Shown here piece after piece: positions 50,685 to 59,104 of a stretch of 64,000 bases of DNA; positions within the stretch are counted from its first letter, which is position 1, and each line of letters begins with the position of its first letter. The DNA lies in contig QHBT01000069.1 in NCBI GenBank assembly GCA_003244185.1, forward strand, positions 1 through 64,000, given 5' to 3'. Source of the DNA: Candidatus Dormiibacter spiritus. GTDB taxonomy: Bacteria; Chloroflexota; Dormibacteria; Dormibacterales; Dormibacteraceae. The position numbers were made by a program, and so were the translations under genes. The notes beneath the pieces are model-generated. The model was not told the origin of the DNA, did no database searches, and was given only the letters and a program-made list of their open reading frames with translations.

Positions 50685-51395
50685 ATGTGTGGCCCGCTGC
50701 TCGTCAACGGCGGCGATGAGCTGCAGCCAGGCAACGAAGCTCAGGACCGCAGCCTGGTCGCCGCGGCCGCCGGTCGGCCTATCTTCCTGGTGCCCACAGC
50801 TGCCGTGCGCCAGGACCTGCCGGCCCTGCTGACGCTGGGCCGAAGCTGGTTTGCCGGCCTGGGCGCGGAGGCCAGGGAGCTGCCCGTGCGGCGGCCGGCG
50901 GACGCCAGATCCGCGGAGCTGGCCGCCATGGCCGCTGCCGCCGGCGCCATCTATCTGCTTGGGGGCGACCCAGGCTACGCCGTCAAGGCGCTGGCCGGCT
51001 CGCCCGTCTGGGCGGCGATCCTGACGGCCTGGCGAGGGGGAGCGGGGCTGGCGGGCTCCTCAGCCGGCGCGATGGCCTTCGGCGCCAGCACGCTGGTGAT
51101 GGCCCGCTGGCCGCGGCACCTGGAGCGCAAAGCCATCCCGGCACTCGGTCTCCTGCGGGGGCTCGCCGTCATTCCGCACCACGATCAGTTCGGCCACCGC
51201 TGGCAGGTGCTGGGTGGCGCGTCAGAGCTGGAGCTGCTGCGGCTCGACAGCCGGACTGCCGCCGTTCATCACGCGGGTCTCTGGCGTGCGCTCGGCGCCG
51301 GCGAGGTCAGCTTCCGCGGCCGGCGCTTCACAGCCGGTCAGGAGATCGTCGGGCTGCCGCCGCCAGATCCCGAGCAGCCCTCGCCGCGATGTTGA
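50679..51395 (+). CDS. Peptidase S51 / cyanophycinase-like protein
   Basis: A 238-residue class I glutamine-amidotransferase-fold protein. AGSSAGAMAFG holds the Ser nucleophile, IYLLGGDPGYAVKAL is upstream, and VIPHHDQFGHR follows. Such enzymes hydrolyse Asp-dipeptides or cyanophycin. Start is GTG 50679 or ATG 50685, and neither has a ribosome site. Confidence 0.82.
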   Translation: MLMCGPLLVNGGDELQPGNEAQDRSLVAAAAGRPIFLVPTAAVRQDLPALLTLGRSWFAGLGAEARELPVRRPADARSAELAAMAAAAGAIYLLGGDPGYAVKALAGSPVWAAILTAWRGGAGLAGSSAGAMAFGASTLVMARWPRHLERKAIPALGLLRGLAVIPHHDQFGHRWQVLGGASELELLRLDSRTAAVHHAGLWRALGAGEVSFRGRRFTAGQEIVGLPPPDPEQPSPRC

Positions 51396-51413
51396 CCGCC
51401 TAAGCTCAAACCG

Positions 51414-52355
51414 ATGCCGCGTGCCCGCCGCTCGCAAGACGAATTGCCCAACCCGGGCGCCGACGAGGCACCCACGAGCCCGCCGCAGCCTCCCCTGCGC
51501 TCTGGCTTCGTGGAGGCGGGGGAATACCGGCTCCACCACACCAGCGCTGGTTCGGGCGCACCCCTGGTCCTCGTTCACGGCCTCGGCTCGGCCGGTTACA
51601 TCGAGTGGCGTCACAATCTGACGGAACTGGCCCGGCGACGGCGCGTCCTGGCGCCCGACCTGCCTGGGTTCGGCCGTTCTGCCAAACCGGACATCGTCTA
51701 TGGAGTGCCTCTCTTTGCCGACGCGCTGGAGGCCTACCTGGACGCCCTGCGGCTTAGCCGGGTGGATCTGGTGGGCGCGTCTTTGGGGGGTCGCGTCGCC
51801 ATCGAGCTGGCGCTGCGGCAGCCTGAACGAATCCGCCGCCTGGTGCTGGTCAACGCACTCGGTGTGGGCCGCGCGGCGCCCAAGCCGTACTACCCGCTGG
51901 TGGCTGTGCCGCGGCTGGGTGAGGCGGTGCTGGGCGCCATCCGGCTGGGCCTGCACCGGCTGCCTCCAGGCACGCTGCGCAGCTTCTCCGGCCGCTACGC
52001 GGGGCGCTCCCTGGCGGCGGAGGGAGAACGATTCGAGGAGGATTACTTCGCTGACCTCCGGGAGCTGCACGCCGCCCAGGGATACCACCGCGCGTATTTG
52101 GCAACCGTCCGCTCTCTGGCCCGGCCCCAAGCCTTCCTGGGGACCGACCAGACTGAGCGGCTGGCGAAGTCGGCAGTGTCGGTCGGTCTGCTCTGGGGTG
52201 AGCTCGACCCGCTCTTCCCGGTCCAGTTGGCGAGGCGGGCGCACAGCCTGCTTCCGGGCTCGTCTTTGCGGGTGATCGTGGGTGCCGGCCACACGCCGCA
52301 GGCAGAGCGGCCGGCGGAGTTCAACCAGGCGCTGATCGAACTCTTGCGTGGCTGA
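51414..52355 (+). CDS. Alpha/beta hydrolase
   Basis: A 313-residue hydrolase with LVHGLGSAGYIEW (oxyanion), VGASLGGRVAIEL (Ser), WGELDPLFPV (Asp) and GAGHTPQAERP (His). The first 35 residues are a polar, Pro-rich extension. A TAAGCT box ends 7 bases before the ATG. The stop overlaps the acyltransferase start, so a lipid-related role is plausible. Confidence 0.86.
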   Translation: MPRARRSQDELPNPGADEAPTSPPQPPLRSGFVEAGEYRLHHTSAGSGAPLVLVHGLGSAGYIEWRHNLTELARRRRVLAPDLPGFGRSAKPDIVYGVPLFADALEAYLDALRLSRVDLVGASLGGRVAIELALRQPERIRRLVLVNALGVGRAAPKPYYPLVAVPRLGEAVLGAIRLGLHRLPPGTLRSFSGRYAGRSLAAEGERFEEDYFADLRELHAAQGYHRAYLATVRSLARPQAFLGTDQTERLAKSAVSVGLLWGELDPLFPVQLARRAHSLLPGSSLRVIVGAGHTPQAERPAEFNQALIELLRG

Positions 52356-53118
52356 CGCCCGGCTCCCCGAGATCTATCGGGGACCGCAGGCGCGGGCGGC
52401 GGCGCTGCTCTGGCTCGACCCTTCAGTGCATCCAGACCCGCTGCGCCCCGCCCGGTTCTATGTGATGCTGTTCTGGCTGGTCAGGCTCGTGATCCGCCTC
52501 TTCTTCCGGCTTCGCGTGGAGGGGCTGAAGAACCTGCCGGCGCCGCCCTACCTGATCGCCGCCAACCACCAGGCTTGGTACGACTCGGCCTTCATCATCG
52601 CCAGCCTGAGACCGGTGCCGATGGTCTACACAATGGCCCGACGCGACACCGTCTTCAACCGCGGCTGGAAGCGCTGGTTAGTGACTCGGATCGGCGTCTT
52701 CCCAATCCAGCCACAGAACGGCGAACTCGATCAGCGAGGCCTGGAGACCGTCTATCAGATCCTGGATCGGCGCGGTCCAGTTCTCATGTTCCCAGAGGGC
52801 GGCTACTCGCGGGGGTCCGATCTCAGGCCGCTCAAGTCGGGCATCGCCCACTTCTCTCTTCAGGCCGGTGTTCCGATCTGCCCGGTGGCGGTAAGCGGGC
52901 TGGAGAGGCTGCGGCCCTTTCGGCGCGTGACAGTCTCGATCGGACCGCCCATCTGGCCGGATCCGCCCCGCTGGTGGAGCCTGAACCGCCGGGTGAGCGA
53001 TGTGCTGGACCGGGTGAGGGGTGGCATCCTGGGGCGGTTCGGCCGCCGCCGCGAGCGAAAGCCCCGCCGTCGCTGGTGGCGCCCGCGCTGGAGCCGAGGA
53101 CAAGAGCCTTCAATCTGA
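52348..53118 (+). CDS. 1-Acyl-glycerol-3-phosphate acyltransferase (PlsC family)
   Basis: A 256-residue membrane-associated acyltransferase. A hydrophobic segment (MLFWLVRLVIRLFF) precedes the catalytic NHQAWYD (HX4D). FPEGGYSRG is the second motif. The tail is very Arg-rich, consistent with binding of acidic membrane lipids. GTG 52348 lies inside the hydrolase gene, 8 bases of overlap. It acts in phospholipid synthesis. Confidence 0.88.
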   Translation: MADARLPEIYRGPQARAAALLWLDPSVHPDPLRPARFYVMLFWLVRLVIRLFFRLRVEGLKNLPAPPYLIAANHQAWYDSAFIIASLRPVPMVYTMARRDTVFNRGWKRWLVTRIGVFPIQPQNGELDQRGLETVYQILDRRGPVLMFPEGGYSRGSDLRPLKSGIAHFSLQAGVPICPVAVSGLERLRPFRRVTVSIGPPIWPDPPRWWSLNRRVSDVLDRVRGGILGRFGRRRERKPRRRWWRPRWSRGQEPSI

Positions 53119-53175
53119 CGGCAGCAACTGCTGCGGTTCTAACCGTCGGCCAGGCTCAGGCGTCCTCGGGCTGGC

Positions 53176-53403
53176 TTACTTGACCACGAGGCACGTGATC
53201 GTCTTGAAGACGCCCTCGACCTTCTGGATCTTCTCCACTATGACCCGGCCCACCTGATTGACGTCAGGCGCCTCGCAGACGGCTATGACGTCATATTCAC
53301 CGGTGATCGCATCGGCGCCGACCACGCCTTCCTGGCCCTTGATCCGCTCAGCGACGTCTATCGCCCGCCCGGGCGAAGCGTTGATCAGCACATACGCCTT
53401 CAC
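53176..53403 (-). CDS. Lrp/AsnC ligand-binding (RAM) domain protein
   Basis: A 75-residue stand-alone RAM domain (KAYVLINASPGRAIDVAERI, TGEYDVIAVCEAPD). It lacks the Lrp helix-turn-helix. GGAGG lies 7 bases before GTG 53403, which I prefer to ATG 53418. Single-domain forms may bind amino acids and modulate Lrp-type regulators or enzymes. The divergent-like position beside a Thr/Ser dehydratase suggests amino acid sensing, but this is speculative. Confidence 0.85.
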   Translation of the reverse strand: MKAYVLINASPGRAIDVAERIKGQEGVVGADAITGEYDVIAVCEAPDVNQVGRVIVEKIQKVEGVFKTITCLVVK

Positions 53404-53463
53404 CTGAACCACCTCCATTCGGACACATCCACCCTGAGCCGATAGCGTATAGCGTGCGGCGCA

Positions 53464-54441
53464 TCAGCGGCTGCGCAGCGCCCGCATCATCACCTCTTCG
53501 GTGACGTTGCCGCCGGAGAGCACCAGGACCACCCGCTCGTCGGGCTCAGCCGTGTAGCGATAGAGCAGCGCTGCCAAAGACGCGGCGCCCGACGGCTCCG
53601 CCAGGAGGTGCTCCCACTCGAACAGAAGCCGGATGGCGCGAAGCATCTCATCCTCACCGACCCGGATCATCTCGTCCACCCGGTTCTTCAAGAGTTCGAA
53701 GTTGAGCCGCCCGGGCCCGCTGGCAGCCAGGCCGTCGGCCATCGTCTGCACCCGGTCCAGGACCACCTGCTGGCCCGCGGCCAGAGAGCGGGTGAGGCCA
53801 TCGGCGCCCTGAGGTTCCACACCTATCAGGCGGACCGCAGGCCGCCTGGCCTTCAGGTAGAGCGCGATGCCGGCCAGCAGGCCACCACCACCCACCGGCA
53901 CCAGCACTGTGTCTGTCTCCGGCAGCTGTTCCCCAATCTCCACTCCGACCGTCCCCTGACCAGCGATGACTTGAGGGTCGTCGAAGGCGTGCACCAGAGT
54001 GGCTCCGCTTGCCGCCTGAGCTCTTGTCGCCTCCTGGTACGCCTCCTGGTAGCTGCGGCCGGCCGGGACGACCCGAGCGCCGAGCCTCTTCATCGATTCG
54101 ACCTTGAGCAAATTCGCGTTCTCGGGTACGAAGACGGTGGCAGCAATCCCGAACGCGGCGGCGGCGTAGGCGACGCCCTGGCCGTGGTTGCCCGCGGAAG
54201 CCGTGATGACGCCGGCCCGCCGGTCGGCGGCGCTCATCCGGATGAGCTTGTTGAGGGCTCCCCTCACCTTGAAGGAGCGGGTTGGTTGGATCGACTCGAT
54301 CTTGAGGAAGACCTGACAACCGGCTTTCACTGTGAGCGCGCGCGACTGCTGAAGGGGAGTGGCTGGAAGGTACGGGTTGAGGGAGCGGGCGGCTTCTTCG
54401 ACCAACTCGGGCCGGATTCCAGCCTCCGTGCCCACTTCCAT
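53464..54441 (-). CDS. PLP-dependent threonine/serine dehydratase
   Basis: A 325-residue type II PLP enzyme. The PLP lysine is in SFKVRGALNKL, ASAGNHGQGVAYAA follows, and PVGGGGLLAGIALY is the phosphate loop. No ACT domain is present, so it is the short catabolic type rather than full IlvA. It deaminates Thr or Ser to 2-oxo acids. TAAGAT ends 9 bases before the ATG at 54441. Confidence 0.9.
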   Translation of the reverse strand: MEVGTEAGIRPELVEEAARSLNPYLPATPLQQSRALTVKAGCQVFLKIESIQPTRSFKVRGALNKLIRMSAADRRAGVITASAGNHGQGVAYAAAAFGIAATVFVPENANLLKVESMKRLGARVVPAGRSYQEAYQEATRAQAASGATLVHAFDDPQVIAGQGTVGVEIGEQLPETDTVLVPVGGGGLLAGIALYLKARRPAVRLIGVEPQGADGLTRSLAAGQQVVLDRVQTMADGLAASGPGRLNFELLKNRVDEMIRVGEDEMLRAIRLLFEWEHLLAEPSGAASLAALLYRYTAEPDERVVLVLSGGNVTEEVMMRALRSR

Positions 54442-54499
54442 GTCGCCCCAATCTTAGGTAGGCGCTAGGGACGGGCGGCTAACATCGGGGCTGCCAGCC

Positions 54500-54823
54500 A
54501 TGACATCAGATGAGCGATACGCAGAACTGGTCAAGGCCTACCTGATTCAACCTGGAGTGAGCCAGGAGGGCAGAGGCTTCGGTGCATCCTCACTCAGGGT
54601 GGGTGGCAGGATCTTTGCGATGCTCTCCTCCAGCGGCCAGTTCGTGGTCAAGCTCCCAGGGCGGCGGGTGAAGGAGTTGATCGCGTCCGGGGACGGCGAC
54701 CGCTTCGATCCTCGAGGCGGCCGGCCGCTGAAGGAGTGGTTGGCGCTGCGGGACTCCTCGAGCCAGGACTGGGACGCCCTGACGCGCGAAGCGCTGGAGT
54801 TCGTGCGCTCCAACAGCAGCTAA
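54500..54823 (+). CDS. Small TfoX/YjbR-like protein
   Basis: A 107-residue protein of the TfoX N-terminal / MmcQ-YjbR-like fold: FGASSLRVGGRIFAML, FVVKLPGRRVKELI and a C-terminal EWLALRDSSSQDW region. No catalytic residues are evident. It is divergent from the dehydratase. A TAACAT lies 14 bases before the ATG. Confidence 0.7.
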   Translation: MTSDERYAELVKAYLIQPGVSQEGRGFGASSLRVGGRIFAMLSSSGQFVVKLPGRRVKELIASGDGDRFDPRGGRPLKEWLALRDSSSQDWDALTREALEFVRSNSS

Positions 54824-54874
54824 TCGCTTGGACCGCCTGCGACCGGTTCTACCGAGCGGACTAGCATCGGGATC

Positions 54875-55045
54875 ATGAACGATCGAGAGCGCAGCCTGGC
54901 TGCCGTCGAGCGAGAGAGCTCGCGGGTGGCGAACAGGGAGCGCAAGCTGCGCGGTCCGCGGGTGGTGGTCGACAATCCCGGACTCAAGGCGCAGGCTCTG
55001 CGACTGGCTCAGCGCAGGCGGGGCGGCCCCGCAAAGAGCGGCTGA
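54875..55045 (+). CDS. 56-residue basic hypothetical protein
   Basis: ATG 54875 opens a small frame: MNDRERSLAAVERESSRVAN, a basic stretch, GPRVVVDNPGLKAQALRLAQ and a basic end. It is mostly helical and charged. TAGCAT ends 7 bases before the ATG, the same leaderless layout as its neighbours, which is the best evidence that it is real. The function is unknown. Nucleic acid binding is possible from charge. Confidence 0.6.
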   Translation: MNDRERSLAAVERESSRVANRERKLRGPRVVVDNPGLKAQALRLAQRRRGGPAKSG

Positions 55046-55088
55046 GCCGGCAGGCTGCAGCCTGCCGGCACGTACAGTCGTGTCAGGA

Positions 55089-55988
55089 ATGCCGCAAAGA
55101 CGTGTTCGCCGCGCCATCTTCCCGGCCGCCGGGCTTGGTACCCGCTTCCTCCCCATCACCAAAGCCCAGCCCAAGGAGATGCTGCCGCTGGTCGACAAAC
55201 CGACCATCCAGTACGGCGTGGAGGAGGCGATCGCGTCAGGCATCGAGCAGGTGATCATGGTCACCGGGGGTGGCAAGCGGGCGATAGTGGATCACTTCGA
55301 TCGCTCGTTGGATCTCGAGTTCTATTTGCGAGAGCGCGACCGGGCTGATCTGCTCCAGATTCTGGCGGAGGTCGACGCGCTGAGCGACCGGGTGGACCTC
55401 AACTACGTGCAGCAGCGGCAGCCGTTGGGCCTTGGTCATGCCGTGTGGACTGCTCGCCGCCTCGTCGAGGGCGAGGCGTGCGCTGTGCTTTTGGCCGATG
55501 ACGTCATCTTGGGCACGGTGCCAGTTCTGAAGCAGCTCATCGACGCGCACGTCGAGACCGGCGCCACGGTTTTGGCGGTCCGCCGGGTCGCTCCTGACGA
55601 AGTCAGCCGCTATGGCATCGTCGCCACCGGCGCCAGGAACGGCCGGCTCCACGAGGTGCTCGACACTGTCGAGAAGCCGCCGCTGAAGGAGGCGCCGAGC
55701 GACCTCGCGATTTTCGGCCGCTATGTGCTGACACCTGAGGTCCTGACCGCGCTCGACTCGACCGATCCGGGCGCCGGCAGGGAGATTCAGCTCACCGACG
55801 CGATCAAGAGCACAATCGCCGGCGGCCGCGTCGTCGCTGTGGAGTTTGAAGGTGAGTACTACGACACCGGGACCATCGCCGGATATCTGAAGTCCAACCT
55901 CGCCCTGGCGCTCCAGCGCGACGACCTTCGCGAGGAGATGCTGGCAGTCATCCGGGAGCTGGTCAGCAGCGCCGAAGTCCGAGCCTAG
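55089..55988 (+). CDS. galU: UTP-glucose-1-phosphate uridylyltransferase
   Basis: A 299-residue nucleotidyltransferase: FPAAGLGTRFLPITKAQPKE, EQVIMVTGGGKRAI, LLADDVILG and YYDTGTIAGYLKSN. It makes UDP-glucose for envelope glycans. ATG 55089 is preceded by TACAGT with 10 bases between. GTG 55080 is the alternative start. Confidence 0.94.
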   Translation: MPQRRVRRAIFPAAGLGTRFLPITKAQPKEMLPLVDKPTIQYGVEEAIASGIEQVIMVTGGGKRAIVDHFDRSLDLEFYLRERDRADLLQILAEVDALSDRVDLNYVQQRQPLGLGHAVWTARRLVEGEACAVLLADDVILGTVPVLKQLIDAHVETGATVLAVRRVAPDEVSRYGIVATGARNGRLHEVLDTVEKPPLKEAPSDLAIFGRYVLTPEVLTALDSTDPGAGREIQLTDAIKSTIAGGRVVAVEFEGEYYDTGTIAGYLKSNLALALQRDDLREEMLAVIRELVSSAEVRA

Positions 55989-56058
55989 CCGGCGAGGGCC
56001 GCTCGTATACTCCGGCTTACGCCCGGGCTCCGTGGGGGCCGCTCGCTGGATCGATGAC

Positions 56059-56316
56059 ATGGCAGTTTCAGGACGAAGACGACCCGACGACGACCGGACC
56101 GTGCGCTTCGAGACGGCTGAGAAGGATTTCGAAGTGGAGGTCGAGCGCACGCTCAACAAGTGGTGCGTCTCTGTCTATCAGCTCCCTGAGCGGAATGTTC
56201 TGGCCCAGGACTTCTTTCCCGAGCGCTGGAAGGCGCTGGCCCGAGCTCAGGACTTCCTGCGCTTGCTGAACCAGCGCAAGGGCCGCGAGGAAGAGGAAGC
56301 GCGCGACGACGACTAG
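56059..56316 (+). CDS. Hypothetical charged protein
   Basis: An 85-residue protein rich in Asp, Glu and Arg with a central WCVSVYQLPERNVLAQDFFP segment. I do not recognise the family. Start is ATG 56059, or GTG 56032, which lies 20 bases after a TATACT box (56006-56011). A highly acidic C-terminus (REEEEARDDD) is notable. Confidence 0.6.
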   Translation: MAVSGRRRPDDDRTVRFETAEKDFEVEVERTLNKWCVSVYQLPERNVLAQDFFPERWKALARAQDFLRLLNQRKGREEEEARDDD

Positions 56317-56353
56317 CCTGGCGCAGACTCTGGTTGCCTAGAGTCGGCGTGCT

Positions 56354-56572
56354 TTGAACCGCTCTTTCCTCATTCGCGAATGGGGCGCTGTCACTTTTGT
56401 GGTGACAGTTCTGATCGGCCTCATAGTGGTGCCGCTGGCGCTCTACTTCGGCAATCAATCAGGCGCCGGCTCGGCTCCGGCGCCCACGCCAAGCGTCACG
56501 GCCTCGGCTTCGCCACCGGTGGCTGCCTCACCGGCAGCCTCGGCTCGACCCAGCGCCTCGCCAACTCCCTAG
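56354..56572 (+). CDS. Small single-pass membrane protein with Ser/Ala/Pro tail
   Basis: A 72-residue protein: a short N-terminus, one hydrophobic helix (VTFVVTVLIGLIVVPLALYF) and an extracytoplasmic low-complexity tail of Ala, Ser and Pro. Start is TTG 56354 with TAGAGT ending 9 bases before. The family is not recognised. It precedes the NfeD-flotillin pair and may be part of that membrane module. Confidence 0.6.
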   Translation: MNRSFLIREWGAVTFVVTVLIGLIVVPLALYFGNQSGAGSAPAPTPSVTASASPPVAASPAASARPSASPTP

Positions 56573-56607
56573 ACCCGAAGCTCCTTCTCCGGCGTTGTCT
56601 TTACAGG

Positions 56608-56832
56608 ATGATGATGGCGAGAATGGCGGATCAGCGGGTGATCGGGAAGGTCGGTCGGGTGACCGGCACCGTCGGGCCCGGCCGCCTGGGCGAGGTCATG
56701 ATCGAAGTTCGCGGTGGCAGCGAAGCGTTCAACGCGTACCCGGCTGAGCCGGACCAGATCATCGCCCGGGGCAGCCGCGTGGTCATAGTTGAGCATCTGC
56801 CCCCACGCACGGTGATCGTCAGCCCGGTCTAG
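56608..56832 (+). CDS. NfeD-like OB-fold protein
   Basis: A protein of about 74 residues with a beta-rich NfeD C-terminal-like domain (VIGKVGRVTGTVGPGRLGEV, YPAEPDQIIARGSRVVIVEH). No membrane helix. NfeD proteins are the usual partners of flotillins, and the flotillin gene follows after 19 bp. Several ATGs (56608, 56611, 56614, 56623) are possible starts, and the exact one is uncertain. Confidence 0.75.
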   Translation: MMMARMADQRVIGKVGRVTGTVGPGRLGEVMIEVRGGSEAFNAYPAEPDQIIARGSRVVIVEHLPPRTVIVSPV

Positions 56833-56851
56833 AGGGGCAAGGAGGAAGCTA

Positions 56852-58333
56852 GTGCAGTTTTTCATCGGTTCGGTCGTCGGTCTCGTCGTCGGCGCAGTAG
56901 TAGTGGCCCTGATCCTGCTCTTCATCCTGTTCCGGCTCATGTGGCGGGTGGCCGAGCCGAATGAGGCACTGATCATCTCAGGTCTCCGCCACGGAGGCGG
57001 ATCGGAACAGAACCTTGGTTTCAAGATAGTCACGGGCAAGGGCACGCTGGTGGTGCCGGGCGTGCAGGCAGTGCGCCGGCTCTCGCTCGATCTGCATGAG
57101 ACCGAGCTGCAGATCGACTGTGTGACGCACCAGGGCATCCCGCTCAAGATCCGCGGTGTGGTCATCTACAAGGTCGGCGACGACATGGTTTCAATCGCGA
57201 ACGCGGCGCGGCGCTTCCTGGACCAGCAGAACCAGATGGACCAGAAGGTTCACAACCTGTTCGCCGGCCACCTGCGCGCGATCGTGGGCAACATGACAGT
57301 CGAAGACATGATCCGGGACCGGGAGAAGCTGACCGGCCTCGCCCGCGAGCATGTCGGGACGGAGATGGAAAAGCTGGGTCTGATTGTCGATTCGACGCAG
57401 GTGCAGGAGATCATCGACCCCACCGGCTACATCGAGAACCTTGCCCAGCCGCACGCGTGGGCGGTGGCCCGAGAAGCTCGCATCGCCAAAGCCCAGGCCG
57501 ACCGAGACGCGACCGAAAAGGAGCAGGAGGCGGAGGCGATCAAAGCCCAGGCTCGGCGCGACGCACAGATGAAGCAGGCAGGCTACCAGGCCGAGGTGGA
57601 CCAGGTTTCCGCCCAGGCCCGTCAGGCGGGCCCGCTCTCCGATGCGACTGCCCGGCAGAAGGTGGTGGTCGAGGAGACGAAGGTCGCCGAGCTGGAGGCG
57701 CAGCGGGTCGAGCAGCAGCTCCAGGTGCAGGTACGCAAGCCGGCCGACGCCAGGGCCTACGAGCAGGTGACGCTGGCGGGAGCGGAACGAGAGTCGCACA
57801 TCGCCCAGGCCCAGGGCCGAGCCCGCGAAGTGGAGCTGCAGGCCGCGGCCGATGCCAGCAAGGTCAAGCTCCAGGCAGGCGCGGAGGCTGAGCGGGTGAA
57901 GCTGCAGGCGGGTGCCAATTCGGAGCAGACCCGGATGCTGGGCATCGCCGAGGCGGATGCGACGCGGGCCAAGGGCTTGGCCGAAGGCGATGCGATCAAG
58001 GCCCGAGGCATGGCTGAGGCCGACGCGATCAAGGCCCGGGCGGACGCTCTGGCCAGCAACCAGGATGCGGTCATCGGCCAGCAGCTGGCCGAGAAATGGC
58101 CTGCCATCGTGGAAGCGGCGGCGAAGCCGTTCGGGGACATCGACCAGCTGATCGTGCTGAACGGCGCGCAGGGCATCTCAGACACGCTGGCGCAGGCGTT
58201 GAGCCAGGGCGCCACCGGCCTGAAGCTGGCGCGCAACCTGCTCAGCGGGGGCAGGTCTGAACCTGGCGGCGAATCGTCGCCGAGCAACGGCCAGGGTGTC
58301 CAACCGCCACCCGAAGAGCCGCCCCGCCGTTAG
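56852..58333 (+). CDS. floT: Flotillin-family membrane scaffold protein
   Basis: A 493-residue protein. One N-terminal transmembrane helix (SVVGLVVGAVVVALILLFIL) precedes an SPFH domain. A long coiled coil rich in Ala/Glu/Gln follows, with tandem EADA(I/T)KARG-type repeats near residue 380. A Pro-rich tail ends it. It assembles membrane microdomains. AAGGAGG lies 6 bases before GTG 56852. The order NfeD-flotillin-PspA-like is consistent with a membrane-stress module. Confidence 0.92.
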   Translation: MQFFIGSVVGLVVGAVVVALILLFILFRLMWRVAEPNEALIISGLRHGGGSEQNLGFKIVTGKGTLVVPGVQAVRRLSLDLHETELQIDCVTHQGIPLKIRGVVIYKVGDDMVSIANAARRFLDQQNQMDQKVHNLFAGHLRAIVGNMTVEDMIRDREKLTGLAREHVGTEMEKLGLIVDSTQVQEIIDPTGYIENLAQPHAWAVAREARIAKAQADRDATEKEQEAEAIKAQARRDAQMKQAGYQAEVDQVSAQARQAGPLSDATARQKVVVEETKVAELEAQRVEQQLQVQVRKPADARAYEQVTLAGAERESHIAQAQGRAREVELQAAADASKVKLQAGAEAERVKLQAGANSEQTRMLGIAEADATRAKGLAEGDAIKARGMAEADAIKARADALASNQDAVIGQQLAEKWPAIVEAAAKPFGDIDQLIVLNGAQGISDTLAQALSQGATGLKLARNLLSGGRSEPGGESSPSNGQGVQPPPEEPPRR

Positions 58334-58361
58334 TGTCCCGCGACACTGGTTGAGGTTCAAC
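58332..58361 (+). promoter_or_regulatory. Two intercistronic hairpins before the PspA-like gene
   Basis: AGTGTC-CCGC-GACACT (58332-58347) is followed by GTTGA-GGT-TCAAC (58349-58361). The GAGG ribosome site lies within the second hairpin, so folding could limit translation of the downstream gene. Confidence 0.45.
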
Positions 58362-58363
58362 TG

Positions 58364-59104
58364 ATGGCCGGCGGCTTCCTCCGCTCCCTCTTCGCCGGCG
58401 AGCCTGAAGGCAAGGCGCCCGATCCGCTGGCAGCGCTCGACAGTATCTGCGAGGCGCAGCTGGAGCTGCGCCAGCAGATCCGCCAGGCGGTGGCCGAGGT
58501 GGTCGCTGCCCGGACTCGACTCGAGATGCACGGCCGCCACCTGGACGCCGAGGTGGCCCGGGAGGGGACGCGGCCCCGCTCCCACCTCGTTGCCGACCCG
58601 GATGCCGACCACTTGGGAGAGGCCGCCTCGCGGCGAGTGACCATCGCTCAGCAGGCTGCTCGCGTGCGGGCCGAAGCTGGACAGCTGGCGGACGACGAAG
58701 AGCGCCTCCGCCAGGCCGGCCGGCGCCTCGATGCTGAGATCGATCGATTCCGGACCGACCTGCACCTACTCCGCGCTCGGCTCGGCTCGGCCCAGGCGCG
58801 GGCTCGGGCGGGACAGGCAGGCGCAGCCCTGGCCGGGGACGAAGGAGCCGTGCAGGTGGAACTGGTGAGAGCTCGAGCTGAGCTGGCGGCGGTCCAGACG
58901 CATGCCGACGGTCTGGAGAGGCTCCTCGCAGGCCGCTCGCCCGGAGGCCGGATCGGCGCCGAGGACCCGTTCCTGCGCGAGCTTCAACTGAGTTCGGCGG
59001 AGTTCGAAGCGGCGGCCGAGCTGGCGCGCCACCGGGGCCTGAACGCTCCCGCAGCTGACGCCGTCGCGGATGAGCCGCCCAGCAGCCAGGATTCGCCCCG
59101 CTGA
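58364..59104 (+). CDS. PspA/IM30-like coiled-coil protein
   Basis: A 246-residue helical protein with long heptad regions rich in Ala, Arg, Glu and Leu (ICEAQLELRQQIRQAVAEVV, QLADDEERLRQAGRRLDAEI). Length and helix layout resemble PspA/ESCRT-III-like proteins, but the sequence is divergent and the call is tentative. Its place after NfeD and flotillin supports a membrane-repair role. The stop overlaps the next gene as CTGA. Confidence 0.6.
   Translation: MAGGFLRSLFAGEPEGKAPDPLAALDSICEAQLELRQQIRQAVAEVVAARTRLEMHGRHLDAEVAREGTRPRSHLVADPDADHLGEAASRRVTIAQQAARVRAEAGQLADDEERLRQAGRRLDAEIDRFRTDLHLLRARLGSAQARARAGQAGAALAGDEGAVQVELVRARAELAAVQTHADGLERLLAGRSPGGRIGAEDPFLRELQLSSAEFEAAAELARHRGLNAPAADAVADEPPSSQDSPR

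Noticed and set aside
57850-58060. DNA repeat in the flotillin gene as a mobile or regulatory repeat
   Set aside because: The repetition is coding and reflects the Ala/Glu heptad repeats of the flotillin coiled coil.
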